Shown piece after piece: positions 23,201 to 35,333 of a stretch of 64,000 nucleotides of DNA; position 1 is the first letter of the stretch, and each line of letters starts with the position of its first letter. Location: assembly GCA_964035545.1 (NCBI GenBank), contig OZ037773.1:6340251-6404250 (forward strand), read 5' to 3'. A model generated the notes under the pieces. That model was not told the origin of the DNA. It did no database searches and worked only from the letters and a program-made list of their open reading frames with translations. This DNA is from Bugula neritina. Its lineage: Eukaryota > Bryozoa > Gymnolaemata > Cheilostomatida > Bugulidae. Made by a program: the position numbers and the translations under genes.

Positions 23201-26200
23201 AGCCTGAAGCTATTATGTATACATTAGAGGTGAGGTTGTAATAAAGGTATACTAAGCAGATATTAGTGAATAGACTAAGTACCCTACACTGAAATCTGAT
23301 AGATAAGGGAGTGGCCCACCATCTCCCTTATTAGTGAATAGACTAAGTACCCTACACTAGATTCTGAAAGCCACCATCTCCCTTCACATGCAGCTTCACA
23401 TGCACTTTATGGGGAAATACTGGCTCTCACAAATATGAAAGAGATTGTTTTTTAAAAATGAACACAACTTTTTCACTAATTTGTTTGAAACGGGGTCTTT
23501 TTACAATTTATTATTATATTATATTCCTATATTTCCTCGCCTGCTTACCAGTTTTGCAGCCTGCTTTTTCTTGAACTCGGCCAGTTTTGATGAGCCTCCT
23601 TTAGCGGGCACTTTCTTCTTCCTGACAACACAGCAAAACATGAGCAGACAACTCTTCAAATAATACGTGGCTGCTACAGGGAGAATGATAACTCCTAATT
23701 ACAACAAGTGAATTAATGTAAAAGATAAAAGAGGAAATTTTGTGGCTCAAGGGAGGCGAGGTTTGTTGAAGCAAAGAGGCAGCATTGCTGTGTTCTCGGC
23801 ACATTGAGGTGATAAGAGCCGCTGTCGAAGGCACGTGGCTGACAAGGCAGCACCTATCCACATTCCGGAGTCCAATAACGGATGTAGTTATGGTCATCCA
23901 ACACCAAAACCCGGATAGAAATGATTTGAACAGAAATTGTAACACAAGCCCATATTTAATGCAGCTTTGAGGGGAGATAAATTAGTTATGTTGTCATTTT
24001 GATGCATTTAGTATAAACTCTAGCCAAGCGGCAGCAACAGCATGTGACGGGAAACAGCCGTTGGCAGCAGTTGGTGCTGTACTTATGGATGGAAGGGTAC
24101 TGGTATGTGACTGGCTTAACCTGAGGCTACAGTAAATTATAATGTGGCAACAGAGCTAACAAAAGGGAAATAAAATTAACGGCTGAAAACTGAAAAAACG
24201 CTGAAAACTGAAAAAACGTTTGTTGATTAGCCCCATGCAATGCTTACATAAACAGAGATTTCAAGTGCCTGCAGAGCAAACACAAGACAGTGTGAAAGAA
24301 TAAAGAAGAATGCATAAAGAATAAAAATATACAACAAATAGAAATCCAGGAGCACAAAGTAAATATCAAACAATGATGAAAATTCATGTAACATAATTAT
24401 TATACCTGTCACTTTATTATTCTAAAGAGGTGTACAAGACACAAACAGGAGAGCTGGTTGCTACACATGACATAGGAGGAGAGGATATCTAGACTTACTT
24501 GAGTGGAGATTTCTTCTTGACTTTCTGCTCTTCGCTAGGCTGTGAGGAGTTAGCTGTATCATCTGCGTCTGCAGACGTCGGTGTAGCCTCAGGTTCTATG
24601 GCACTAGAGGATGCTGCTGCGGGGACGGGCGCCTCTTCACCCGCAAAGTCAAACTTGGGTGGTGCAGCATTAGCTCTGATTGGAGGAGAGTTGGCCAAGC
24701 CTCCTTTTGAACCTGCATTACAGACCAACAAATGAAGACTATCTATTGGCTGTGACTGAAAGGAACTCTAGAAGTAACAGCTACATGAGTCGAGTGAGAT
24801 AAGCTCTTCAGTTCTTTCAGACAGGAACTGACTTTATCTGAAACTGTTTTCCTGTTTCTCAACACGAAAAGCAGTCAGGAAACACAGAAATAGTGAAAAA
24901 AAAACTGGAGCTACAAACTCGTAGAGAGCTTAGCCTGCATTGTGTGCATACGCAAGGGTAGGGGTGGACAGGTTATGCCCGTCACATTGAGTAGAGTCTG
25001 CTCACCTTTTGGCTTGGACATGGCAAACGGGTCTGCAAACTCGTCAATCTCATCCCAGTTGATCGTGTATGTCCCTCTGGGGATAGGGATCTCCTCTTCT
25101 TCTGCCATTGTTGGTACTTGAGCGGCTATTGGCTGTTCTTCTAGTGGTACCTGAGTTGCTATTGGCTGTTCTTCGAGTGGTACTTGAGCTGCTATTGGCT
25201 GTTCTTCAAGTGGTACTTGAGCTGCTATTGGCTGTTCTTCTAACGGTACCTGAGCTGCTATTGGCTGTTCTTCCAATGGTACCTGATTTGCTATTGGTTG
25301 CTCTGGTGGTACCTGAGTTGCTATTGGCTGTTCTTCGAGTGGTACCTGAGCTGCTATTGGCTGTTTTTCTGTTGGTACCTGATCTGTTATTGGTTGCTTT
25401 TCTGACTGCTCTTCAGATGACAGCTGACTTTCTATTGGCTGGTCTGGTATCTGAGCTTTGATTGGCTGCTCCTGCAGAGGCTTTTGATCAACTGTTGATG
25501 GTTCTTCCGATGAAATATCAGAATCTATTGGTTGTAAGTGAGCTTCAACTGTTACACTGCTTGCTATTGGCTGGTTTTCAGGTAGTACCTGAGCTTCTAT
25601 TGGTTGCTCTGTGGGTTCCGGACCTTCTGCTGACAGTCCTTCAGATATCTGCGCAGTTACTGACTGCGTTGAGGGCAGTGCAGGTGGAGTTTCTATGGAG
25701 AGTCTTTTTAGCTGATTCTCTAAGAGTAAGAAATCTGGAGACGCCACCAGATTTACGGAGGTTTGCACAGGCCCCTCCTCCACACCACTAGGCAAACAAC
25801 TATCTTCAACTAGATTAGTATTGTCTGCTTCCACAAGACCTGTGGTGCGGGAAGAAGTTTTATCAAGCTCGAAAGTTTCGTTAAGCGTCTTTGATGTGTT
25901 AACGGGCACAGCAGTAGTTTCCAAGCAAGTGACGTCACTGATGATCGTCTTGCTAGCGTCTTGCGCAAAGGTACTACTTTCCAAGTCAAAGGTGCTGTTC
26001 AGCTTAGAAGCAGCTGACAGTTCGCTAGCCCCGGTTTCCTGCAAGACGACGGTGCGGTCTGGGGAGTCCCGGTGGCAATCAAAAGTCGTGTTGAGAGTTC
26101 TGGTCTGGTTCACAGGCGCCGTCGAGTCTTCCAAGTTGAACGTTTCGTTTAACGTTTTAGTGTTTTTACTTAAATCAAAAGTGGTATTCAGTGGGGCCGG

Positions 26201-29200
26201 AGGATTCTTGTTGTCACAACTGGATGTAGTATCTACAACGCTGCCAGCAGCACCGACTATGGACTCTGAGGGGCAGATGTCCCGAGTAATGTTCAGACAG
26301 CTCTCCTCTTCTTGAGTAAAGGTTTCACCTGAAAAAAGAACTGGAAATTCAGCCGTAAAACCCAAACACAAAATCTCTATCGCTCTAGAAAAATAGGCGG
26401 GCTGTAAATTTTCAATACAAAGAAATTTGACTCCATGCAGTGAGTAGTAACTGAATACTGTGATACAGCAGTGAGTAGTAACTGAATACTGTGATACAGC
26501 AGTGAAAGAGGCATGTGAATCTATTACCAGATAAACATCTAAAAAATGGTGAGGTAACTCCACAAACATACCTAATGCAGGAGGATTGACCGTCAACACA
26601 CTGTTCTCTTCTCTGAAAGGCAGAATAAAACAGTATCACAATGTTGATACAGTTCTATTAAGGTGCATACTACAAGTAGACTAGCTATACACCATAAGCT
26701 ATAGTTATATTGTTATAAAATACATGACTTATACACCATGTGACTAAATGTTACAGAACCATCAGCTGAATACAAACAGCTGCGCAATGTCAATTTAAGC
26801 CTCTCATCCCCAAGAGCACAACTTATAATTCACCAGGAAATAACAGACTCTGCCAGGTGAATCATTCTATAAGCAGCGCCGAGTTGGGGTGACTGAGTGC
26901 AATAATTTGGGATTCTCAAGTTTGGAGTTGGGGTTTACAACTTTCAACTTAAACCCCTCAACTTCAAACTCGAGAACTGCGGTAAAGGGTTCAGCATACA
27001 TTGGCAAGCGAGCCATTGAGAGACAAGACGGGAAACCAGGGGGGAGCAACTTACCCGGAGATAGATAGCCCGTCTATTACCGAGCATATAATGTCGCCAA
27101 CCAAAGAGATGTTCTCTCGGTGATCGAGTTCGGTGATGACGACGTTCCTGTCCGACCAACGCTCGTTCTCGTCCAACTCTCGGATGTCTTCAAACAAATC
27201 GCCAGCAGCGACCTCTCCTGCTGCCGCTTTCTCGGTCGAAGGGTCAGCAACTGCTGTCTGGGCAGCACTGACGGCAGCGTTCTCTTTAGACTCTTCACCG
27301 AGTTTGGTGTCAGCAAGATGCTGAAAAGGAGACACTGCTGAGTTATTTACAGCCTCAAACCAACCAATACCCAAAAGTAATGTAGTAACTTATACCGCAG
27401 CTGTTGAGGTTGTCATGGTAACTAGTCAACACCACATCCTGTTTAATACAGTAATAGACTGGTATACACTCACTCTATGCCTGCAGTCACTTCACACACT
27501 ATACACCTATCTCTACATAGCCCGGCTATTTACTATCACGCAACATTCACTCTCTCAGTTAGACTCAGCCCCAGTCCATATCCTCAACAGTTCACATTGC
27601 TGCTGCTTGGTTACACCCCTGTTTACACCAGTAACCATGGAAACAAAAACTTGCCCGACAGTCCATAGCTAGAATGTGTGACTCAAATCATTGTGATGCT
27701 ATCCTCTACTCCCTAACGACCTGAATATCTACTGCACACGCAACCAGATAGCTAAAGTCATCTAGCAGACCGCATGCACTCGTCTCATTATATTTATTTA
27801 TAAATAATTAGGCAAATTAGGATGGGCCTCTAATGGGAGGAGTGGGTAGATTGTAGAGTGGAGGCATTAATTTAGTAGGTTTGACTTTTATCTTCACCTT
27901 AATCTATGGGAGTACAGGTAAGAATGCCAGTGGAGGATGCAGACATACAGTATGGGAGGGGGGGGGGTAGAGTTAGGAATATAAAATATAGGTAGTTAAG
28001 TCAGGCTATATGGATATGTACTTTACTAGTGGCTAAGCTATTCTGTAGAGGCATATCACTTGTGTTTGAAAATGTATCAGCTATGGGCGCAGTTTTTGAA
28101 GAAAAAGGTGAAGACAAGGCATTTAATCACAAATAGATATTGGAATATATAAGCTCACTCAGCAATAACACTGTCCTTGTTTTTGATATACTGCAAGGTA
28201 TTGTATACATAGTTATTAAAATATAATCTTTGCAAGAAGAAACTGTTATAAGGATTGCTGTTTGTATAGTAACATATAAGAGTAATTAACAAATCAGGCG
28301 TGTCCAGGAATTGTTCCCTTTAGACAGTCATGTGACTATGTATAATATTTTTATGAACCTATTTTTAGCTTAGAATATTGACGCTCCAAATAGAGCCTGC
28401 AACAATGTGATGCATCTAAAGTTCTAAACTACTTTATAAAGATATAAGATAAGAAAAGTTGTTAAACTGACATTGATAGCTCATTAGGAAATTGCTTGTA
28501 TTACATTACAGAAACACTATGCAGGGTGGGGGCTTATGCAAACCAAGTTTGCATTTAAACGTGAGTGAAACATCAGGCTATAGAGTAACACCTTAGGCTA
28601 ATAAGCATCACACAACTGGTACAGTTTGGTTTATAGATAAACGCTTGCCATTCTCATCAAGCATTGTGTCAAAGATTAAGCAGCACTAACTACCCTGAAA
28701 GGATTGGTCAAGGAATATTTTCACAGAAGGAAAATTTGTTATGCTGTTGAAAAGACAAATCCACAAAGCACAAAGAGCACACAACTCCTCACCTGATTCT
28801 TCAAGTACTCGTAAAACACCGTAACTGGGAGTCATCACGAACACACTGTCGCTACACACTTTTACTAATAGTCACTGCACACAGCACCGTTCAGCTTTGC
28901 TTAGCTTAAGAAAGGAATTTCATACCATGCTGATTGATATCAACTGATATAAAGATATCAGTTATCACTGCAGTTCAAATGTCAATGTTCAGACTAGTAT
29001 TCCAACTGTACACACATGCATATTTAGCTGTTACTCTCCCCACCTTAGCTTGAGGTTCTGCAGGTAACTGGAGAGGGTCGGGTTGAATACTCCCTAGCAC
29101 TACCCTGTTGCTAGACGTTGAATCCCTCTGAGGGGTGGAGCTGGAGTGAGTAAGCTTTAGAGTGGTGAAGTTTGATAGCAAGTTCTCTAGATCATCATCA

Positions 29201-29205
29201 GACAT
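13963..29205 (-). CDS. TACC: Transforming acidic coiled-coil (TACC) protein
   Basis: Twenty exons on the minus strand close perfectly (3,570 nt, 1,189 residues): 29044-29205, 27055-27320, 26572-26612, 25006-26328, 24499-24712, 23549-23621, 22834-22897, 22026-22096, 21559-21621, 21233-21476, 21065-21088, 20082-20213, 19789-19847, 19521-19624, 19027-19138, 17254-17331, 16057-16143, 15430-15654, 14765-14920, 13963-14034. Residues about 985-1189 form the family-defining TACC coiled coil (LHKRYDQMRQL in exon 18, ending LTTICDNLLQIKQGG), which binds XMAP215/TOG proteins at centrosomes and spindle microtubules. Just upstream is SLYRKFDPL (exon 14), a TACC hallmark. DPF motifs (WDEIDEFADPF, ACDDPFGTK, VDPFKPRK) match the family SDP repeats. 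Exon 4 is unusual: NxTF(D/E)L motifs at residues about 200-320, then a 10-residue QVPLEEQPIA array at about 390-560. The start is an ATG followed by acidic SDDDLENLL. The middle is low-complexity and probably disordered. Confidence 0.93.
14185..14405 (+). repeat. AT-rich tandem array
   Basis: Degenerate units of about 20-22 bases around ACCTTGATATCATTCTATAT in the last TACC intron. Confidence 0.75.
14430..14760 (+). repeat. 40-bp minisatellite abutting a TACC splice donor
   Basis: About eight units of CAGATAACTCCCAGTATGAC followed by TACGCCACGCACCACACACA. The array runs straight into the 5' splice site of TACC exon 19 (exon ends at 14765). On the minus strand each full unit contains GTGCGT, the same hexamer used as that donor. 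Confidence 0.9.
16215..17235 (+). repeat. 1 kb (CTA/CTG/CCA) trinucleotide array
   Basis: Continuous imperfect trinucleotide repeat (CTACTGCTACTACCACTA and variants) filling the intron between TACC exons 16 and 17. It starts about 10-15 bases beyond the exon 16 donor. Polyserine and polyvaline ORFs here are artefacts of the repeat. A short (TA)n run at 16186-16205 borders it. Confidence 0.95.
17255..19026 (-). other. TACC intron 15 and adjacent sequence
   Basis: Apart from exon 16 (17254-17331), this stretch is intron. It holds a 21-bp array at 17545-17650 and a short CAG/GCA-rich patch near 18056-18080. I see no further exon. Confidence 0.6.
17545..17650 (+). repeat. 21-bp tandem repeat
   Basis: Five units of CCACAGTCACTACAACAGCT plus G, with the last degenerate. 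The minus-strand ORF through it (VVVTVAA repeats) has no coding support. Confidence 0.85.
19350..19505 (+). repeat. Tandem array beside the TACC exon 14 donor
   Basis: Seven or so units of about 20-22 bases around CACTGACCTATATTATACAC, ending about 15 bases from the exon 14 splice donor (19515-19520 on +). Confidence 0.85.
20028..20090 (+). repeat. Triplicated splice-donor segment at TACC exon 12
   Basis: AACACTTACATTCAG occurs three times about 22-23 bases apart. On the minus strand this is CTGAAT/GTAAGTGTT, so the exon 12 end and donor are copied twice into the intron (donor G positions 20081, 20059 and 20036). Only the first keeps the frame open, because a stop follows before the second. 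Confidence 0.85.
20275..20342 (+). repeat. (AT)n microsatellite
   Basis: TATATATA runs interrupted by ATGCGT, in the intron upstream of TACC exon 12. Confidence 0.9.
20580..20935 (+). repeat. 23-bp minisatellite
   Basis: About fifteen units of ACAGCTGACACATGCTGCAG followed by ATA/TTA, in TACC intron 11. Each unit carries an E-box-like CAGCTG and a PstI-like CTGCAG palindrome. Confidence 0.9.
22135..22833 (-). other. TACC intron 7 sequence
   Basis: G-rich tract at 22143-22167, otherwise unremarkable AT-rich intron with no exon seen. Confidence 0.55.
22898..23548 (-). other. TACC intron 6
   Basis: Contains a direct duplication of TTAGTGAATAGACTAAGTAC (about 23262 and 23331). No exon seen. 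Confidence 0.6.
23622..24498 (-). other. TACC intron 5
   Basis: Short tandem duplication GCTGAAAACTGAAAAAAC at about 24181-24218. ORFs on both strands (23601-23945, 23785-23970, 24227-24412) lack coding character. Confidence 0.55.
25115..25470 (-). repeat. 30-bp coding minisatellite in TACC exon 4
   Basis: In-frame repeat encoding (Q-V-P-L-E-E-Q-P-I-A)n, about nine clear units plus degenerate QPI units out to about 25620. The best-conserved core is GCTATTGGCTGTTCTTC on +. The open plus-strand ORF (LLLAVL repeats) is only its shadow. Confidence 0.92.
26436..26506 (+). repeat. 31-bp direct duplication
   Basis: GTGAGTAGTAACTGAATACT plus GTGATACAGCA occurs twice in tandem in TACC intron 3. Confidence 0.85.
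26868..26960 (+). repeat. Dispersed repeat, copy 2 (CCGAGT family)
   Basis: AAGCAGCGCCGAGTTGGGGT and the sequence after it align with 8433-8472. It lies in TACC intron 2. Confidence 0.5.
27321..29043 (-). other. First intron of TACC
   Basis: 1.7 kb. Holds a G-tract at about 27955-27968. A short ATG-led open segment with a good donor (28793-28835) is out of phase with exon 2. Nothing else is recognised. Confidence 0.6.
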
Positions 29206-31828
29206 AGTTGTGAACTATATCTACTGAAAATCACCTTCTGCAACGTAAGGAGGCAAGGTATCAGCACACGAGGTGATGATAGTTAAGGAAGTTTGAAAAT
29301 ATTAGTTTAGGCAATGCAGAAAAATATTTAAAGTTGTTAACCCGAATAAATGTATGGAATTAATTAGATAGTGTGGCTGTTTAACAGCTTTTAATGTACT
29401 TTATGTTGTATTATGGCATTATTGCTATACAAGCTTTCAGAGAACAAGCTAGAAACATTTTTCAGCTAATTAGCTAATGTTTTATGTACAGAAAAGGAAA
29501 TATAAGAGAAAGTCAACTATTTAGCTATATAACTTGTTCACTAGCATATGTTTTAGCCAAGTCCCTGTACCTACTGAAGAGCTAGGACTGTGCTGTAGGC
29601 ACATCTTGTTTGCATAAAGCTAATAGAAAAGTGCAACGTAACAGCTTAGCATATTTCACTTCACATATAGTATCATACTAAAGTAAAATGTAATCGATCT
29701 ACTTTTCATTTGCTATGCTGTGGACTATTTTTGGAGTTGATACAAGTTATGCAGAAAGTTTAATTCTGCTGCAGCCAACAATAAAATATTATCAGCTAGC
29801 AGCTGTGAACATTGAGCAAATGTAATTCAAGTGAATTGCAAAAAAAACTTGAATATGTTTTTGGTGAACTTCTAAAGTGACTGGCATTTTATTAGAGAAT
29901 TTAGTTTAGTAGTGGGTTTTAACAGTTAGGTGTTTCCATGCACTCACATTTAAATTAGTACACATCTGGCATTTGTGTGTTCAGATTTATATTCATAGAT
30001 TACTGGAACAGCTTTTTATTGAATGTGTGAAACCTAGTTGTAGCACTATAATCAGCCTCTCACTGTTCATAATTAAATCTCGACTTTTGTAATAACATAG
30101 AAACAGTAATAATTGGATAACAGTTTTATTGGTATGCCATTAACCTTTAGAGTTATTAATGACTAGGTTTAACTTCAACTAACAGTAACACATTATGTTC
30201 AACATTATAAATTCCATCATCATCATGATCAATTTCAAGTGATCAACTAAAACTTTCTTTAATAATTATGATCAACTTAAACTTCAAGTTCGACCTCAAA
30301 GTCAAATTTTAATTTTAACGTGAAAGTCAAACTGAAGTCAATATTTATTCTCATAGCAACGTGAAAATCACATTCACTGTGACACTGACAATGCATTGTC
30401 ATATTCATACTTATTGAGTCATTGTGATTGTCAATCGTGAGTGATTTTCAGTGATACTGATAGTGATACTTAGTATCAATATTATTATCATAATACTAAT
30501 AGTAATACTTATAGTTATAGCTACTTTAACTTATGCTTATGGAGCAACTTAGTATGGTGATGCCGATATTAATAGGCGAAAGTGATACTTATATTATGAT
30601 GATTAATGAATTAATCAATCATGATCATCATTAAAATTATAAACCATTATCAATTATGATTATAATCATAATGATAATATTAACTATTATCACATCCATT
30701 ATGATCATGATGATTAGCACTGGCATTAATTACAAAATCAAATATGAAATAACAATAAATAATATCAATAATATACTAAAACTTACAACCTAGTCTTATA
30801 TTTACAAGACTAAGAGTAAGAGTAAGACTAAGTCATACTGATACTTATTAACTCTTATAACTTACAGTTATATTTTAATTTGGAATTATAAGATGATAAG
30901 TTAATGATAACTTAATTAAACTAAAATAAGTTAGTATAACTTATAGTTTATTACTATTAGTATTACTATTAGTTATACTAAAAGTAAAAGTAAAACTGAA
31001 AGTAAATTATTTTTATTTTATTTTTAACTTTATTATTAAGTTTGATATTATTGCAAGTAGTGAAATATGGCGATGATGATTGCTATTATAATTTTTTAGG
31101 TCTTCAACATGATTTCCATTTAGTTTGCACCATCCTCGATAAAACCACACTGCAAAAACTGTGATAATTATAACAGTTAAATTCAAACTAAGAGAACGAG
31201 GGCTGGCACTACACAAGAGTTTATCACAGGAAGTACAAGATTTGAAAAATCCGGAGCGGATGTACGTTATTCGCGCAATTACATAGTTTCTGTTAACAAA
31301 TTTTATATTACATTGAGTAGATAACTCAACAATAAACTTTCAGTGAATTGCAATATTATGTAAAAGAATAGCAATTATTAATTTATGAAATACTAGTGAC
31401 AAACTAGTCGAAATTTATCCAGTTGCAATGATATTGGTGTACAGTTTATTGGCAAAATAATTTAGCAACAGGTACATGAGATTACAAATTTAATGCAGAA
31501 ATTCCCAAAAAATGTGTAAATCCTAAAAATAAATATTTTTATTTTAAGATTAAAATTGCATAAAAAATATATTTACATAAAATCAATTAAAAATTTGCAA
31601 ATAAAGGGAACTGAGGGCTACACAGTTCTGGGTGAAGAGAGCTGTAACAAAGCACCATGTTTAGACTCAGAGTATCTACTGGTTATGTAAGGGGGTCACC
31701 AAGTGCTCCCTCATATCAAAATATGCCTGAGAAAAAGCAGACTGGCAGAATCGGTGGCGAGTAGAGACTAAGCGAGGTAGTAGAATATTCCAAAGTAAAA
31801 AGAAGCCAACTCATTAGTGTGTCAGCTA
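29206..31828. other. Intergenic: TACC promoter side to MOSPD 3' side
   Basis: AT-rich. The stretch 30150-31010 is cryptically simple sequence built from AGTATC/GATCAT/AAGTCAA-type words. The minus ORF at 31013-31216 has no splice or family support. The TACC promoter should lie just right of 29205 but no motif can be named. Confidence 0.6.
30150..31010. repeat. Cryptically simple low-complexity block 1
   Basis: Dense, non-periodic mixture of GTATCA, TGATAC, AAGTAAGAG and ATCATGAT words without a fixed unit, similar in texture to 36330-36955. Confidence 0.6.
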
Positions 31829-34694
31829 CTAACGCTTGATAAATATATATAGAACAACCATACCTGAAAAATAAAATAAAAATGTACAAGCTTGCTTGTA
31901 CAAGTACACATTTTAACATAACATGAGTAACTTCATATTATACGGTAAGCTGATTCATTGAGACCTTAAAAAATATAACTTTGCAAAAGTTGCTAGAAAT
32001 AAAATTGGGATAAACTAAGCTCACGGAGTATAAGATTAAAGTATGCTGGGTACACTATCTCTTTATACACTTGCACACTTGGACCAAACATGTGAAACAG
32101 AGAGAGTTGTCCACTCAATAACACCTGGCTAGAGAATACTTCGGCAGAAGTCGCTCGGCATGGGTAAAGGTGACAGCATGTAAAATAACACAAGAAAGCA
32201 AGGTTTGATACAGTTCTTGAACCAAAATAGGATAATCGAACCCTTCTGCTCAGACAACCTCGTGTTTTAAGATCAGACACACTTGGTATTAGTTGCTGCA
32301 GCATTTTGCAATGTGTATGTGTGCAAATCTGCCAAATACAATTGAGTGGTGTTTAAACACATGTCTCAACATAATGTCAGTCACACATTACCATGTAAAC
32401 CAACAGAAATACATCACAAGTAATTATGTTGCTGGTGTTTAGCGATAAAATATAATAAAATAAATTAAATCCTTTACGTCATACAACATTCTTGCTGCAG
32501 ATTCATTTTTGCCAGGTGTGTTTGAAACTTAGAAGTCAGATCGGAAATTTATAGCTATTTGCTCCACACATGACTGGCACTCTCCTGCAAAAGCAGACAA
32601 TTCCCAACACATAGTAGAGCATGAGAAAACTATTACCTAAAAAGAATGCAGCAGACAATCGATAGCTTTCCGTAGTTCTGACGTATTCTGGAAGGTAGTA
32701 GTTGTCCTCCCCTTGATAAGGCAGAGCTAAGACTAGTAGACACACGAGACCAATAATAACCACCAGGGGGTCAGGCTGTGGTGGTACGCCATCAGAATCT
32801 ACAAGAAACAGAACGTAATTAGTATACACCAAAGTATAGAGTGACAACAAGTCAACTAGATGAGTATTTGTAGAGCAACAATGAAGCAGTTGTGGTCTGA
32901 TAAATACTAAACTGTGAGTCAGAGATCACGCCAGGAAAAGCATGTATAATTTCTCCTGAAACCCTCATGTTGCCTGCATAGTGTGAGGCACAAATCTTTC
33001 ACCTACTTAAAACCCTTAGCATTGGAGGTTCTCACAGAGATGAAGACTTCAACTGATGTAAACTTTTCGTCTGAAAAAAATGATGTCTGCAAAACTCTAA
33101 TAATAAAAATAGAAACTGAAGGTTTTACCAGATGAGTGGTGAGGTTGGTCTGGAGTTTCCCTTGGCGGTGTACCTCTGGACTCTGCCTGCCGACTAGCAC
33201 CCGGTCTCCGAATGTCTCCTTGTCTGTTGACACCAGCTGCTTGGAGGTGCTCATCTCTAGAGCGGTAGAGAGTGGCAGGGACATCCTGTTGAGCTACATC
33301 AGTGAATACACACACAAAGCTGAACCATGATACTGTGAACATTATCTAAACAAAAATATAAGTATTTTAAACAAATATTTGCGAATGAATGAAAAATTAT
33401 AGTTAAATTTGGATTGCATTCTTAGAGTACAAGTGAGTTGCATGACACATTACTTGGAGCATGAATGAGTTGCATGAATCACTTTCTTGGAGTATAATTA
33501 AATAATATGACTAACCAATGTGTTTCTTGTCCGAGTCTCGAATAATCTTGACTCTAAATAAGTCTTTTGTGCCGACATTCTCTAAATATGGCTGCTGGTG
33601 CCGAATCACGCTGAAATAGACAGTATTTATTCACCAATAAAAATGGAATGTACTCAATAAGCCAAGATTATGTTGCATAGCAATCAAGTGTTTACGTTTT
33701 CGTAGACAACTCTACCACCAGATCTTAGTAACGGGATTTCAGAACGTAATACGACATAGCTGACTAACTAAGAAATAAACAGCACGTTATGGGACCACAC
33801 CGGTTTTACATGGCCATTAGAGTTAGAAAATAGAAAATCTTCCGAATAGCTGTTCGACAAAACCTAATGATGCGGCCAAGAGAACGCTGCTAAATGGATA
33901 GACTGAGTTATTAATTTCCTGTCAGAATTAACTAATTTCATGTTAATACAATAATTCAAAAGCACTTCACTAAAAACTGTAAATTATTTCAACAACTTCT
34001 AGATAAAGTGACTACTACATAGAGTAGGAGGATTGTATCAGATGTAAATACAATAAATCCACCAATCAGGTAGTGAATACAAATAATCCACCAATCAGGC
34101 AGTGAATACAAATAATCCACCAATCAAGTAGTGAATACAAATAATCCACCAATCAGGTAGCCATCTACACTCACAGGTCGACGCAGCAGTGTGACTTCAC
34201 TACACCTTCTGGCTCACTCACTTGATATTTATTCTCTTCTTTCACAGATCTCTTCACTAAAACCAAACAATAAAAATTGACCACAACTTACGGTGGAATT
34301 ATTTTAAAAGAAAAGTATACTCAAATAACAGAGTGTTCTGCAACAGCTTTTTGTCATGTGATCTAATAAAATCTAGAAACTATATTTATAACACATTTGT
34401 AACTTCAAGTTGTAACTTACATTTATAACTTGAATCTCTATCTTATTTGCAATTTACATTTATTACATGCATTCAGAAGTCAAATTAAGAATTTACATTT
34501 ATTATTTAAATTTGTAACCTATATTTACAACCTAAATTCGTAACTTATATTTTTAACTTACATTTATATCGAAGAGAAAAGTTATAAGGGTTGTATATCG
34601 ACAGCGTGCTCTTGAATGTAGTGACATCATCCATGAAAAACTCCAGTTTCTGAGGAAAGATGAATACGGGAAGGAAATCGTTCAACTTTGACAT
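31829..34694 (-). CDS. MOSPD1: Motile sperm domain (MSP) membrane protein, MOSPD1/MOSPD3 type
   Basis: Six minus-strand exons (34562-34694, 34175-34256, 33516-33610, 33129-33293, 32637-32798, 31829-31863) give 672 nt, 223 residues. The vertebrate protein is about 213. Residues 1-103 are the MSP domain: LPVFIFPQKLEFFMDD, SIYNPYNFSLRYK, then VVKSHCCVDLVIRH, matching the family core that docks FFAT-like motifs at the ER. Residues about 105-165 are a polar linker. Two hydrophobic segments follow (VVIIGLVCLLVLALP and LSAAFFLGMVVLYIFIKR), separated by a GEDNYYLPEY loop, matching the C-terminal pair of MOSPD1/3. The last exon is only 35 nt and supplies GMVVLYIFIKR and the stop; without it the frame runs into intron. 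Which of MOSPD1 or MOSPD3 it is orthologous to cannot be decided. Confidence 0.9.
34030..34165 (+). repeat. 30-bp tandem repeat beside the MOSPD exon 2 donor
   Basis: Four to five units of AATCCACCAATCAGGTAGTG followed by AATACAAAT, ending about 10 bases from the exon 2 splice donor (34169-34174). Confidence 0.88.
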
Positions 34695-35333
34695 GCCTTA
34701 ATCAGTAGCGGAGCACCTACAGAGAAATCTCTCTTTGAGAATACAGAAACTTTATTCCACAAATGTGCATAGTTGATAAAAAAATTAAATTTAATTTAGC
34801 TATTTAAGCTTGTGAAAGATGTTGTATAATACAAATAAGGATTTCTGAATTTTTGTTGTTTCTTTGGTAAACAGTTTTAAATTAATTATAGTAGTTTAGA
34901 GTAGTACAAAAGCAAATTAAAGATTTTGAAAGATGAAGTTACAAACTTGTTTTGATAATTACAACAAAATACATTAAATTTATATTATTATTACATTTAA
35001 AAAATGTCAATATACTACTAGTATAAGTATAACTATATCGTATATTATAGTGATTCAAATTTGAATGGTTACAGTGTCACTCTAGTCTCTACCAGCACGT
35101 AAAAATACATTATGAATAATAATTTCATATTAAATAACAGCGGTAGCTACAACACAACAAAATGATCTTTTAGACGAATATATTCAATTATTAAAACAAA
35201 TAAATTTAAGCAACAGTCTCCATATAACTTCCAACAAATTGCAGCATCTTCAGAGGTTATCCAATATTTGTCACCTACTACAATTATTAATATAACTATT
35301 ACAACTGTAAAAGAAGAATTCATGACCAAGCTT

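Noticed and set aside
25108-26315. Long plus-strand ORFs rich in LLLAVL and similar
   Set aside because: They are the antisense shadow of the TACC exon 4 repeat, which has splice sites and TACC motifs on the minus strand.
28793-28835. ATG-led segment (MTPSYGVLRVLEES) with a good GTGAGG donor in TACC intron 1, as an alternative first exon
   Set aside because: It ends in phase 1 whereas TACC exon 2 starts in phase 0, so it would shift the frame.
33036-33070. 35-nt extra MOSPD exon (DEKFTSVEVFIS) between exons 4 and 5 of the model
   Set aside because: It has good borders but leaves phase 0 where the next exon needs phase 1. Direct joining works. It could be a rare frame-changing isoform.
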